A DNA stretch of 64,000 nucleotides from Otis tarda (taxonomy: Eukaryota > Chordata > Aves > Otidiformes > Otididae), in assembly GCA_026413225.1 (NCBI GenBank), contig CM048557.1, positions 2,356,001-2,420,000 of the forward strand, read 5' to 3'. Positions within the stretch are counted from its first letter, which is position 1. Every line of letters starts with the position of its first letter. This document shows positions 24,024-38,600 of this stretch, in pieces. A model generated the notes under the pieces. It saw only the letters and a list, made by a program, of their open reading frames with translations, was not told where the DNA came from and searched no databases. The position numbers and the translations under genes are program-made.

Positions 24024-27000
24024 AGAATTGATTTGGGACGTCAAGGAGTGTTAACAAAGAAGGCATCATAACTAGCGTATTTTTCGTCGTTATTCCTCTG
24101 CATCTTTATCCTGAAAGGAACTAAACCATTCATCTGAAGAACTTTTAATTGATTATTCTTGCACTACTATTTTCATAGTAGATTTTAAACTAACATAAAT
24201 TATGAAGAAAAAATTTTGGAGGAAGGTATTTGGGTATATTCTGGGAGAACTGATGTCTCAGTTATGACTATCTTCACTGTTTTATAGTAGGTGAAGCAAG
24301 AATGAAAAAAAAGATCTAGTAACTTTAATTCAAATCACTCTTTGAAGCCAATCATAGGAAGATTCAGCACTGAGTATCTATTTTAATATTTTTTACATAT
24401 CTTTTCTAATGTGGAGATTTTCTATCCATGATAAGATGGTTGCATTCGAATTATGAAAAATATGCATGGAGAGAAACAGCTAAATACTCTTGTTCACAGA
24501 TAAAAAGAAGATACTTTCTCAAGCATTTAACCTGATTAATTTATATTTCCAGTGCTGTTAGGCTTGAATTTTATGGGTACAAACTGAAGTGGCTACTTAT
24601 TCCTTCCGGCTTATTATAAGGTGATACTCTGCTGTAAATTAAGTGTTATTGAGCATTCCGCATAAGCACACTTTACAACTTGTCACTTGGTTTTGTTCAA
24701 GGAAGAGATCTTTTTTGCAAAGTACACATTTCAGGAAAATGCACCTGTATAACATAGTTTCCCTATAATATTTGTATCATTACGTAGTACTAGAAAGTAG
24801 AAGAATGGCTTGTTTTTCTTTTAGTAGTTTAAACACAGGATTACCAGGTTGCAAGTATAGATTTATTGCTAAATAGCATTTAGAATCTATCCCTTTGGTT
24901 GACTTTATGATGAATGTATTTTGCTGCATGATGTCCAACAGAAAAAATAAGATTTATTTTCCAGAAACATTCCTGTAGCCTTTCAGATACAAAAGCACTG
25001 CTTTTAGGTCAAAACTGCTCCCATCTGCAAAGACTCCATTACAGTGTAAGGTTCTTTGGTCATTTTACGTGGCTATAAAGAGTACTTCTTTTTCTAATCA
25101 TAACCAATCATAAGCTATTACCTGTTTGGTTTTAGCTTTAACAGAGACACAAAAGAGAAATGGGAGTTGATTCTTCCCTTGGACTTGATGTTAAGCACCA
25201 GCTAAGTTTCCATAAAGAAGCTGATAGAAACTGTCTGACACGAGTATTAGTCATCAAAAACTGCACTAGCATAAGTTGAAGAGTAAATTAATAATTTTCT
25301 AGAGGTCTTGATGTTAGTATTTAGATATCTTTCTAAAAGAAGCGTTTCAATGCTACCACAGATTCTTGGGATCCTGGGTTACACAGTAAGGAAAAAAATC
25401 CTTAGGCAGAAATTACTGGATGACTGTTTAGAAATCTTTGGACTGCTTAGTGCAGGAAGGAGACGTTAATAGTCATGCAATTATGGCAGAACTGGTATAG
25501 GTGAAAGGGAATGCAATCTGTCAGCTCTTGAGTCTGTTCATCTGAAGAAATGATTGCTGGCAAGAACAGTCAGTAACAGTGTATAAAGCATTACATATTT
25601 TTCAATTTTCCAAGGCTTTTTTTTTAATGTAAAGTTTTCCAGTGCAACATTAGCGTAAAGGGAAGACAACCAGTTCTGTCTTTGATGAACTCTAACTAAT
25701 GTTTAATAACAAGATGATACTGACTTCTGTTGGGGGGGGGGGTGGGAGGGCACAGAAATTATTCTGAGAAGTAAATATCAACTTTTGCAAAGGCAAGTCA
25801 ATATTTAATTCAAAGGACAATACCTGGATGTTCTCTGAACTCAGAAATTGTTATCTGAGTATTATCAGCATTCTAAATATCTTTATTATAATATTTTTGT
25901 ACCTCTATATTTTTAACTGAGTTTCTGAAATTAGAGGTGCCGAAAGTAACAATTATTTGCCTTTAACACAGGTAAATAACTGGACATTTTGACCTCAGTG
26001 AAAGGAAACATGTTTTCATTATATCTTTAATATTTGAGAATTATAGGAATTAACAAAGCATTTTTTGAGCAAACTGAGACAGAACTTATATATGTATCAG
26101 CAGCAATTTCAGCTTATTTTAACGTTTCACATGTTAAGGTTTTCATTTGCACACCTAAATTGTAGTAACTGTAATTGTTAATTAAAAAATGTATGGTGGT
26201 TTTTCTGCAGATCATGCTCAGCTGAAATACTCTTCTACATCTCAGCAATGCCAAAATGTTTTGATTGTCCTCGTTTTCAGGAGTGCACTTTCTTTAAAGA
26301 GGAGATTTATATATGTAAAGGAAAAAGTTCAGGAACGGTGAAAGTGGTTTTTGTCTGGACTTGAAAATAAGTATTCCTCTGCTATATTGCTATAACATTA
26401 TTGGAGATTTTGAAGTCTGTCAGACTCCATTTTCCATCCTTAAAAAACATGAAACTGAGATAGAATGGTGAAATCCTCTTGCTGAAATGCAACTATGCAA
26501 AACCATAGAAACGTTTAAACAATATCCAACCTTTACGCAATTGTCTATCCTATGGTAAGAATTTATGTAAATTAAAATCTGCTATATAAACAAGAGTATC
26601 CTATGTAAATACAGACCCATGTGATAGTTTTAGCACATTCACACAAACAGTATATGCTGCCATGTAGGAGTGGGTCACTGCTTATATTTTTGACAGTGTA
26701 GATTTAAATAGCTATCAGATAACTATGAAATCTAATATACAGATTATATCTAATATTTATTGCTTTGATATAGAATATTATAGAAATATATAATACTACT
26801 GTAGACAGTTTGCTCTTCAGCAATCAGTGTAGGCCAGCACCTTCCTTCAGGGTAGTGAAATGTTAAGTTAGCTGGGCCAAATTCTGCTGACACCTACGAT
26901 GCTTTTGTTCTTGATACACAGCCGTGTATATTGATGTGCAGCTGACTGCAGAATTTTCTTCACTGTTTATATTAAGATAGAAGTTGTTTAAGTCAATCCT

Positions 27001-29012
27001 GTTTTATTTATAATTACTTCAAATTATTAAATAGATCCAAATCAATGGATTTAGCCCGTGTAAGATATGAACAGTCACCTGGAGAGGCCAGTTTCTCTGC
27101 TGGTCCCAGAGGGAGCCTCTGGTCTTGAGGCTGCTATCTCAGCGCTTTGGCTAAGTTTCTAAAACCAAGTGCTATGAAGCCAAGCCACTGCTTTAAGATG
27201 TCATGGTGATATTTGGATCTTATCCACCAGGCCAATGTGTTCATCTGTTGTGCTCTTTCACATGAAGGCCCACAGGTACCTGAGTCCACCAAAACCTCAC
27301 AGATTATTAGCCTGCCTTGAGTAACAAACAGACAGTAAATGTTTCTGCTGCTGGAGCATTATGAAACTGCCAAAAGAGCAGAGTTTTCTATGCTTCTCTG
27401 ACTTCCAGTCCATCCCTTGCATCCAGCAATATGGTGTCCAGATTTGTTTTATGGTTGGAGATAGGCATCCTTTCCCTGATAATGGATCCTGGCATACTCT
27501 GTCAACACAAAACTGATACTTTTTTCAAAGAGGAACTACAGATTTTTAGTAGTATGTCAAAAAGATGTTGCCAAAGTAATTATCTAAAATACCGATATCT
27601 TGAGGTCAGCTCATTTCAGATTTCTTTCCCAGCTGACTGGCATTTAGTTGCCATCAAAACAGGCCCTAGAAAAAAAGAGATTGAAGGAATCTTTGCATAA
27701 TTTTACCTGAGAGACACGCATACATCCAGAATTGGATTGCTCTATATTTCCGATAGAGTACAGACACACCAGGTTTCTTATTAAATGAGCTGACTGCAGA
27801 ATATTTAGTTCTTTATATTTCTTAGACAGTAGATGCCTTGCTGTCATAGGTGGGCAGCAGCCCTTGCAGCTACGTAGTTCAGGAATTCAAGCGGGCCAGC
27901 GAGTGCTGGATAAGATCCTAATGTACTTTGATTGACTGTGGACTGGGTTGCTGATGGGCATATCTCCGTGTAAACCAGTGGCATTAAATCAACAGAGCAT
28001 TTAGTGCTTTCTGTTTTACAGAGGGTTACAGTACTTGGGAAGGGTTTACTTTCAGGCGGACTATATTGATTGAGGTAAATGCTGCTTTGTTGAGTCTTGT
28101 TCATACTTATTTTCTTAAAGTGCATTTTTAAATTAATGTCTCAGATTAATTTAGCAGACACCTTTCACTGTGAGCCACAGTGTTGTAAAGCAGAATGGCT
28201 TTTAAAAGTAATAGGTTTTATTTCATTAAAGAAAGATATATATGATATTTACTTTACTAGTTACTAGCTTTAGGTCTAGTTCTTGTTATTCCTGTCTTCT
28301 TATCAAAACAGCCTTCATGAATAGCCTGTATGTGCTGAGCACCCAAAGAGAGAACAGTGCCTTGAAGACCTCTTAAAAGACTTTCTACACTGTTACCTAA
28401 CAGATTTTTGTCATTTTACGATAAAAAATTAATGTGAGTTTTCTCTTTACAGTTAAAGTACAATTAAAGGCTGAAGAAATTCTTTGTAGAAAGTTATAAT
28501 TAAAATAAGATATTTGTTTTGATGTATCACATGAGAAATTGAGATAGCAGCACCAAAATTCCAAAATTATGCATACCTCAGCATCCATTTGGAAAATCCT
28601 CAGATTTTCCAAAGAGTTTTTGCATCATTTAACACTTACTAGGGCTAATTTTATGTATTTTGGCAATATTTTCAGTGTGATTGTTTCTTTTTGCAATGAG
28701 ATTTTATTTTCTAACAGTTTAATACCACATACTCTGCAGCAGCGTTAGTGTCATTGAAATATTTGGTTTTCAATTTCTATATAGAACTAATTGAGAAAAA
28801 AGAATATTTGCAAAATCTGCTTCTTTAACGTGTGTATCTAAAAATAATGGTTAGTTTCAATTAAGCTGCATGGCCTTCAACTGCAGAGTTAGTAGCTTTC
28901 ACAGAATATACTTTATGTACTCTAAGTAAGAGACACTCTATTGCTGACTTTTTCTTGTGCTTTTTCTGAAACCTTTGTTATGATCCACAATAAAATTTGC
29001 ACCTGAAAATCA
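24024..29012 (+). other. PARVA: Probable PARVA 3' UTR
   Basis: About 5 kb of AT-rich sequence follows the stop without any CR1 or LTR insertion, unlike the DNA on either side. It ends at a good cleavage signal (AATAAA 28989-28994, then GT-rich sequence). Nearer signals exist, for example ATTAAA at 26181 followed by a GT-rich stretch and ATTAAA at 26571, so shorter forms are possible. A G10 run and two nearby G3 runs (25733-25749) could form a quadruplex in RNA. The extent is inferred from sequence signals only. Confidence 0.55.
28989..28994 (+). terminator. PARVA: Candidate distal polyadenylation signal of PARVA
   Basis: A canonical AATAAA is followed about 22-42 bases later by TGTATGTTGTTGTTGGGT, a typical GU-rich downstream element. 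Cleavage would fall near 29005-29015. Confidence 0.55.
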
Positions 29013-32000
29013 ACACTGTATGTTGTTGTTGGGTCAAAGTGTGATATACATGGCAAAATATCTGGAAGGCTGTATGGTTTCTGTTCTTGGAGCTTCCAGA
29101 CCTCTCTATGCATCTAGCCCATTCTCAGTTATGTCTTTGTGGGTGTACTCGGTGTTTATTACTATTTTCTGTGGGGGCTGGTGGCAGCTGAAAGTGGGTT
29201 GGCAGAAACAGTCGTGTTAGACATATGCTTGAAATGATTAACAGCAGCAGGTCAGGAAAATGCTGTGTTTGACTCAAAATAGCAAAGTATACCTTTGCTT
29301 CCATATTACTACACTGAACACTTCAGTGGTGATATTGCAGCTGGGTATAATGCAATTTTCTGCAGAGTAATTTTGTAAATTTGAAATTTAACAACATTGT
29401 AGTGAAATGTTAAAATGATTGAAAATCAAACTGTCCATTTCAGAAAATAACTGCATTTGGGAAGATTTTGAGATCTATTTTTTTATAAACTTATTTTTGT
29501 TGTGACCTTTTGATGCAGGGGCTTCGATACTGAACTTGAAACCAGTCAAAAATATAGGCATCTAAAGTGCTACAGATCAACATTTTTAGCCACTGAATTA
29601 CTGGAATGAATCCATAAGCAGGTGTTCGATCTTTAGGTCTGCTTGTGAAGCTGAAACCACCAAGCAGAGCTGCCTAATCAACAGCAAACACGAAGGACAG
29701 GGTGAGTTTTAATGCCATTCTTCAGTCCTAGCCTATTACTCAGGGCTGGAAAGAAGTCTCTGTCTGCTTAGGATCCACAATCTTAAGCCCCACCGTATGC
29801 ACTTAGGGATTTTGTCCTGATTTTTACAGATTTTGTCCTGAAGAGCAAGTAGACTTGCTCTTCTTCAAACTTTGCAGTACGACAAAAAGGTTATGGTCTT
29901 GCTACCTCAACTTCTTCATTGCAATTCACTCTGAAAGTAAAAGATCTGGGTTTAATAACCTTCTGCACCTCTGGGAGTTATTTCTCCTCCTTCTTAGAAG
30001 AGTGCTGTAACCTGCCATATGAATTTAAAGCTATGCACATTTTTAGTGGTGTTGGAGGGACACTGTCAACTCATAAACTGAAGTTGCAGCTTTGTGCATA
30101 AAGCAATTCCACATTGACTGATGGAGAGAGAAAGAAAACAGAAGAGGGAGCATAACTGCTGGTTAGGTTGTTGGAAAGGTGGAAAAGGATTTGGGGGAAG
30201 AACCTGTCTTCTGGGCCTCCTGTAAGTCCTGCTTCTTTAATTTAGTCAATCAAAGGGTGCTAAAATACCAAAATAGATTTGGAAGAGGAACCAGGACTAG
30301 CATAATCTCCATTTCAATGCAAAGTTCCTGCTGAGATTTGGTCACTCTCACTCCTCTTTTGCAGGACTCTGTTGTCAAAACAGCCCCAACAGAAGGTATT
30401 CCTACCCCACACAGCCTGCAGCCTGAGTTAGGTTTGCATTTCCTCAGGCAAAGCAAATAATAGTTTCATCACCCATGTCCTGTCTGTTCTCTAGCCGTTA
30501 GGTGAGCTCAGATGGGAAGGTGAGCACCACATCATCTACAGGCTGTGTTTTAGGAAAATGACAGACAGGACTGCATTTTGTCTGTAAAGCCAGTTTTGCT
30601 TTCTTTAGCCATCTCCAAGCACAAGTACTGGATTGAGTGCTACATCTCATTTTTGTATCCCAGCCAGGTTAAAACTAGAGCTACTCAGTCCAGTTGAGAC
30701 TGGGTCAGCTTCAAATATGTGCAGGCATAAAATGCTAAGGATTTTTCAATTTAAAATCAAGGGTGAAATTTAGATAGCTTCAGGGGGAGCTGTTGCTTAA
30801 ACAGATTTTCCAGGATTGCAATCTTGGTGCCTATAAATTCTGTGTGAAGAGCAGAAAACCTGCCTGGGGCCATGCCCCTCAAATGGGCTAGGGACAGAAA
30901 ACCGGAAAAGCGTCTTCTGCTTCTCTTCTGAGATCTCCGTGTTGTGGCAGACTACACAGACTGTTTCCTGTTTGGCTCCGTTTAATTTTACTGGAAATAA
31001 GCCTGAAAATATGCTTTAACTATTCCTCCCTCTCCTGGATGTTTGCACTGTTCCAGTTAGGTGAAAATTAATACTGAACTAGCATGTTGAGGCTCCAAAG
31101 TCTTCAGCCGTGACTAATCAGCCCCATCCACTGCTGAGGGCTTTTGATGCTGGGAGGAATGAACGGTGCTGACTGTAGTCATGTTAGTCATGTCTCTGAA
31201 TGATTAGTCCATTGGATCACATGCCAAATTTATAACTGTTATATTAGATGAACAGATGAGGTCTATTAAATTACATGCAGGGGGGCGGGGAGAAATCGCT
31301 GTGACCAGAACTTTCTGGTTGTTCTTTTTTTTTTTTAATGTAATTTTCCTTTCTTTTTTTTGTTTTTTTTTTTTTTGAGGGCTTTTTTGGGAGGGGTTGG
31401 CAATACTTAGGTAAGAGGGGAATATATATATTCCTGTGTGCAGTCTGAAACTTGCAAGATGGTGAGGACTGTAGCCTCAATTCAGCAAAATACTGAATTC
31501 ACTTTAAAAAAGTGAGAAAAGTCCTTGTGGTTTCTTTGAGTCTGTTTTACCTAAAAATGGATAAATACTCATATCACCGTGGGAAGCCTCAGTCACATTT
31601 ACACTGAGGCCTGTGTTTTATTGTCTTCACATCCTAGCACAATCCTATATAATTACACCGACAAAGCCATTACTTTTAAGGCCTGCTTTCCTCAAAGGAT
31701 CCCTTATAGCTGCTTTGTAAATTAGCTCATAAAAGATACATGCTTCTTGTCCACTCTCCTATTCATTAAGAGTTTCACCTGCATGAGGGCTGAAAAAACA
31801 GGATAATTTATGTCTTCTCTTGTGAGGCTCTTAGAGATCAGATAACTAAATCAACTGCAGAGTGGCAGAATGCTGCTGTCTGCTTGCAACCTTGGCACTA
31901 TGTTTTAGGCAGATATAACTCAAGTGTGCTTATTGTTGCTATTTGCTTTATATCCGTGTCTACGGGGTTTGTTGCACTAGCAGTTCCATGAATGCATGCT

Positions 32001-34650
32001 GTCATACAGTCCTTGTCTTAAAAGGCTCACAGTCTTGCAGGAATGAGGGAGGAAGAAAGCTGTAAGTGAACTTCTCTAACTTTAAACAGAAGACCATGAT
32101 AGGTATGGATTAGGAGCCAGGTTCCCCTTTCTGTAACCTCTCAGAATCTTTTAAGTTGTGGTGTAAAACAAGGAACTAGAAAGTTACCAGTGAGGCTTGT
32201 GTGGAATGCCATTCCCCAGGGGAAAAGGGATCAGAGGATTTACAAAGGCTGTTAGCTTAAAAGATTGCTACACTTCTTGTGGTAAAGATGTAGGTGCTAA
32301 GCATCGGGCCACAGAGGCAGGTAAGCGTGTGGGTTTGCTACGTTGCCTGGGGAGGAATTTTTCCCCTCAAGTGCTGCAGGACCATTGGCTAGGAGGAAAT
32401 TGCCAGCATTGCAAGTTACATGTGTGTGATTGAGACTTTCCTCTATGTGATAGTAGCTTAAACATTTTCATATGCATATTGTTACAATAATAGAGTATTG
32501 AAGGTGTCAGTCCTGGATTTCTAAGCCTCCTTCTGTACCTCCAGATCTTTCTGAACTGTTTGTAATGGCACTTGAATAGACAGGAAGGACATCATTAGAG
32601 CAGATCTGTATTCTTAATTGCATGAAACCCTTGTTACATCTACTGTTTGAAACCAGCACTCAGTTCAAACAATGTCATAACCTCTAGCTTCGTTTTTTTT
32701 TCTGTGTTTTCGGGACAAATTAACCCATTAGCTGCACAGACTGTATTGTGAATCAGAGGTATATGACTCATGAATAGAATACATTTCTCTTCTGGTTTTA
32801 ATTAACTTGGCCTCCACCCAAATCCTCCTTACAAATGAAAGATACTAGATTAGCTGAAGTCTACAATATGTTTTTATAGTTTGCGCTAAAGTTCCTTGTG
32901 TATTTTTATGAGATAATGCTACAAAAATAAGATTCCCCTGAAGGCACTAGCTTAAAAAGTAAGAAACAGAACTGCTTTATTTGACAGACTGTTAAGGTAT
33001 TGTAATTAATCTTGTTTGTTTGTTTACCTTGTGAACTATAACAGAACAAAAGAAGAAATGCACAATTCTAACACATTGGGAAATTAGTCCCAGTCTTGAT
33101 TCAGATGAGTGGAAAATATATTTGTAGTGGTTGCATTTTTGTGATGTGCAGTCTTAGATGACAGTTCCCCTTGTGATTTTCATAATTTTGCTATCTGGGA
33201 GCTTTTCTTTTATTTCTTGCTTGCTTTTTAAAGATAAAATGTAAAGATCTAATTGTTTGGGATCCCTGTCAGTATTTCTAATTATGTCACTGTGCCTTCT
33301 CTTGATAAAGCAACACCAAAATCAAATAAAGTCCTGGAATACGAATTGCATAGAGGGTAATCTGAGCTCCTACTGAGTGCAGCCTGTCAAAACGGAAGCA
33401 ATACTAACTGTATTTGCACAATTTTAAAAGAATTAAAACAAAAACAGGAAAACAAATCCACCCCTGTCTGACCCTCGCAGAAATCAAGGCCTGAATCTTA
33501 CTTAACACTAAACTTTCTTCATGGCACCTTAGGGACTCTTACTGCAGATGAGAAGTAGGCATACAGATACTTGGTGGAGCCTTCCCACAGCACCACTCTC
33601 TCTAAAGAAATAAGCTCCGAATAAAAGCAGAGGGTGAGGGGAAGAGAGAGAAATGTATCTTTGTGTGAGCACTTTATAGTCTGCAACATGCTCATATAAC
33701 ACAATGAGGGTGGGCCAGCTGGCCGTAAAATAACCTAGACTGATAAATAAATCAGGAGTATGCTGTGTGCCACCAACTGTCCTGTGACTAATACGTTAGT
33801 TTTCTACTTTGGCAGGTTCCATGAGTTTACTTGTAGCATGAAGAGGAGAGCTGGAGGAAAAAGGTCAGGTTTTAAAAGGGGCTTAGTCTGAGGGGCTCTG
33901 AAATGAAAACTTCTATGTGGACCACTACTTCGTGGTCTCTGCAGTCCTACAGTTTAATTCCAGTTGCTTAGAGCACTTAATCAAGATCTGCCTTCAACTC
34001 TGCCAGACGCCAGTTAGTCCTGATAAAGCCCTAACTCACCTTCTCGTTGCTTAAGTGGTGACATTAGGACTTCCATCAAAGCAAAGAAATTAGAGGCACG
34101 TAGCAGAGTCAGCTTCATTTAACCAGAGATCCATGTCCAGATAGAGATTTTTCTGTCTTGGAGGGACGTTGTCCTTCCATGTAAGAAAGATAGGCTGGCA
34201 ATGAATTTGCTACAACACTGTGGAAAGTTACCAAGTTGTTAGGAAGCAGATTTAGGGGACAGATTTATCTACTGATTTTTTTAACAGTTGCACTGCTTTT
34301 CAGGAACATGCATATTCCTCAGTTAAAAGTTTTGGGTGTTAATTTTTTTAATTCCATTGCTGATAATTAGACCTTGCTTCTTGTTTTTCATAGCCACAGT
34401 AGATTTTCTATGCCCACATTGTTTGAGGTTGATTACCAAAAGTGTCTGGATTCCTGTTTTGTGCTTACAGTAATATGCTTCCATTGAACAGAGTTCCTTT
34501 ATATAATATACAAAGTATTATATGATCCACGAGGATGCAGAGCATGATGTGAAAACAGGATACTAATGGTCAAGTTTTTCTCTGAGTCAGCTCTGTCTCC
34601 TTTTGGGATATATGTATGAGAAAACCTGCATCAAACCTCCAAGCTCAGCA
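29013..34650. other. Intergenic, no gene seen
   Basis: 5.6 kb downstream of PARVA. It is AT-rich, with T-rich runs at about 31322-31380. There are no CR1 or LTR sequences and no protein-like open frames. Low repeat content leaves room for conserved regulatory DNA, but nothing specific can be named. Confidence 0.7.
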
Positions 34651-35659
34651 GAGATGCATCCCGACGAAGAACAAGTCAGGCAAAAAGGCCAGGAGGCCCG
34701 TGTGGGTGAGCAAGGAGCTCCTGGACCAACTGAAAGTAAAGAAGGAGGCTTATAGAGGGTGGAAGCGGGGACAGGTAGCCTGGGAGGTCTGCAAAGAGGC
34801 TGTGTGAGTGGCCAGGGATCAGGTGAGGAAGGCCAAAGCCCTGGCAGAACTGAATCTGGCCAGGGATATAAAATGCAACAAGAAGAGCTTCTATAGATAC
34901 GTAGGGGACAAAAGAAAGTCCGGGGAAAATGTAGGCCCCCTCCGGAAGGGAACTGGTGTCCTGGTTACCCAGGACATGGCTGAGGTACTCAATGACTTTT
35001 TTGCCTCGGTCTTCACCGATAAGGGCTCTTGTCCCACCACCCAAGCTGTAGAAGGTGCAAGCAGGGACTGCGAGGATGAAGAACCACCCACTGTACTCGA
35101 AGAGCAGGTTCGGGATCATCTGAGGAACTTAAAATCACCTGGAGTACTGTGTCCAGTTCTGGAGCCCCCAACACGAGAAGGACATGGACCAGTTGGAGAA
35201 GGTCCAGAGGAGGGCCACAAAAATGATAAAAGGGCTGGAGCACCTCTCTTATGAGGACAGGCTGAGAGAGTTGGGGCTGTTCAGCCTGGAGAAGAGAAGG
35301 CTCTGGGGAGACCTTATAGCGGTCTTTCAGTACCTCAAGGGGGCCTACAAGAAAGATGGGGAGAGCCTGTTTAGTAGGGCCTGTTGCAATAGGACAAGGA
35401 GTAATGGTTTTAAAATAGTGGGGGGTAGATTTAGATTGGAAATTAGGAAAAAATTTTTTACAATGCGAGTTATAGAACACTGGAACAGGTTGCCCAGAAA
35501 GGTGGTGGAAGCCCCATCCCTGGAAACGTTCAAGGCCAGGTTGGATGAGGCTCTGAGCAACCTGATCATGTTGGGGATGTCCCTGCTCCTTGCAGGGGGG
35601 TTGGACTAGATGACCTTTGAAGGTCCCTTCCAACCCTAACCATTCTATGATTCTATGAT
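34651..35659 (+). repeat. CR1 LINE with large internal deletion
   Basis: The element reads on the + strand from the region ahead of the reverse transcriptase ([20 protein letters not shown], then [20 protein letters not shown]) to the terminal ATTCTATGATTCTATG. At about 35130-35136 it jumps from GAGGAACTT to CACCTGGAGTACTG. Compared with the copy at 43756-45902, about 1.06 kb is missing, including the whole RT core. Downstream, an open frame continues to 35609 ([47 protein letters not shown]), the conserved CR1 C-terminus. It cannot move by itself. Confidence 0.95.
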
Positions 35660-38600
35660 GTCCCTGTTACCATCTGTGCTCAGTAACAGCGAAGATCCAC
35701 AGCTCTCCTTCACTTGGTGGTTAAGGAGGTTATGTGTAGTTGTACTACTAGAAGAGGAAGAAGCAGTTGTACCCTGATGTGAGACAGAGGATGGATCTTG
35801 CTGGGGTGGCACAGTCCCAGCACCTTTAGTAGTCTGTTTCCTAGCAGACCTGTAACTTGCATTTGGAGCGCTTTCGGGAAATAAGCTGAACTATCTTGTG
35901 TTGCTGTGTCTTTTGCGTGTACTGTAAGAGTTTAACCCCAGAAGTCTTGTGATCCTCTAGTATGACAAAATCTCATCCAGTAATTTTGGTATCAAGATCG
36001 TAACTTCTCCTGTTTCTAAGAGACCTCTTTCCCAATGGTTCAGTTATCCAGGCAGATCTCTGGGATAGGGAGTTAAACCACAGTGACTAACATCAACAGA
36101 AAACTGCTGTCTTAAGTCAGGCAAAATTTTCCACTAGGTGAATTCCCTCTATTAAAAATCAGAAGATTTGTTCCAGGAAATCAAGACACGCCTGTTATTT
36201 GAACGCAATTTCTCTTTTATTACTGGCTTATTAAAACTTACTGTTCTCTATTAATCAGCATTTCTTAATTAACATAAAATTCCCAGGATCTGGTACAACT
36301 CTGCCACCCACAATCCAGTGCTATCCTGTTCATTTCTATTTAGACTACATATTGCTAGAGTATGTAGGATTATGTTGCATGCTGCAATTATTTTCAGTGA
36401 GGACTCTGACACTTGGCCTTGATCTTGGCTTTCTCTAGTACAGATCTCTGTAAGTATCCTATATTTATTTATAACTTGCTGGGGGGAACAACAGAGGCTG
36501 TCTGATACTGTGCACTCTCTTTCACTTTACGCTGTAATCCTTGGATGGGGCTCTCAGGAATTGCAGGGAGGAGGGCTTTGCCATTTGGAAAAAAGGTCTT
36601 ACAATTTAATCAGAATACAATTTTAGCCAACCAGCTAGTTCAATCAGCCAGTCCAATTATAGTGTGGGTTGAGCAAGTCTCTGTGCTCAGGGTTCCCTTG
36701 AGTTGCTTTTAGTTATGAAATAAAAATAAGAAATTAGGTCATTTATACTCTATTGACTTCCAATCATACAGCTTCCAAGAGTATATAACAGCATAGCTTT
36801 GCCTAAATTAATATTTGGCATCTCACTGCTGTGACTAGGCTTTGCCACCAGTTGAAAGCTAAATTGGGAATGCTCATTCCAAATGGTGAATTACATATGT
36901 GCTTGTCTCTGGACTGATTTTAACCCTTGCAGCACTGCAGATGAGTACTCTCGATCCAGTGCTAAAGGAGCTGGATCAGCTCTCCCATCACCATCTAAGA
37001 GCAACAGATACTTTCTTGGGTGCCTTGCCCTCTCCATTGGTTGTTTCCTCCTCGACTGACTCTCCTGAAATTTTGTATGAGCCTTTCTACCAAATTTTTC
37101 CTACCTGCTTTAGCCCTTCAAAAATGCCCAGCTCCCAAATCTCCCTTCATCTAATCATACCTTATGACCTACCTCATCTTCTAGGTGTCCCTTCTCCCTC
37201 GTTAAGGTAGGTGATCAACCCAACATCCAAACAATCAAAATCATGCAGCTGATCGCGCCGTTGTCTTGCCAAAAGCCTATTTTTTTTTTCCAACTGGTCT
37301 TAAGCACTATGTCATTCCTGTTCCTTTTGTCCAAGCAACACTAAAAGCTTTGAATGGTTTCTTTATCTTGCTGCATGCAACAACTGATAGGGCTGCTTAT
37401 TTTTATCATCAGCCTCTCATGTTCTACAGACACACTCCTAACACTTCCCCACTCATCCCCATGCTGTAATTTTAAAAGGCAGGATTGAAAGAGCATGTAT
37501 CGATCACTTTTTGCTACAATCCAGCATATTCTGCAACATAATTTGCAAGATCTTTTTCTTCTCCACTAAGGATTATTCTAAGAAAAAAATTCAAATTCTG
37601 ACCCAGCAAACAGCCTGTGGCCATTGCTTCATTGATGGCTGCTTAAATACGTGTCTGTTCACACAGACTGCAATTTAGTGACTGCACAATACGAAGCGTA
37701 TGGCTGCATGTCTCTGCCCATTACATTGCGGAACAATGTAAGCCAGAACAGTACTGGGAAAAGCTCAAAGTGCCTGAGTTTAGATACATCCCAAATGTTT
37801 TGGTTTCTTGCGTGCACTTACAGAAGTCAGAAGAGCAAACAGGAAGACCTCTAAATGTGCTATTGTTCATTCCTCAACCTTTAATTCTCTGATCCTGTCC
37901 TTTTAAATGGCTGCAGTCTTTATTCCTTCTTTACTCTTCATTTCACCCCTCGGTTGCAGAGGCATACCACTTTGCATCCAGTGCCATGGAAGCAGATTGT
38001 TGAAAACAGTTGCATTGTTGCAAAGTGAAAATGGGATTTGAGGAATTAACTGAACATCTTATAGATTAGTTACAAAAAAAAAACTCCATGGAGTGGGCAC
38101 ATGTGAAGGTTATTACTTGCAATACTGCAAAGTTAGAAAATGCAAAGGTTACACTTCTCACAGGAAGCTGAGTTGCATCTGCATGTTTCTCTATGTGATA
38201 CTGTTGGTTTTTTAAGCCCAGAGGAAATTGAGTGATAAAATCTGCTTCTATGCATCTGAGGAGAGCTTTATCCACTAATACCCCTCTGAACCTTTCCATT
38301 TTATGAAATAAAAGTTGTGTATCTATATATCTAGAATGAAGTCCTCCCTGCTCTACAGAGGATAAAGTTGCTTTTCTCTAGATCACTTTCCTCCTTTCTA
38401 GCAAGTCGTGTGTTTTCAAAGCTTTGCATGCTAACAGACTCTTCATATTTATTGCAAAGCCAAGGATAGTCTTTTCTCAACATCATTGCACATGGGTCAG
38501 GCCAGACTTCCAGAAAACAGAAATAGCCAGTATTTTCTGTTAAGATAGATTATATGGTATGGTCTGAATTGCTAAAGAAGTCAGAGATAATTGTGTAATG

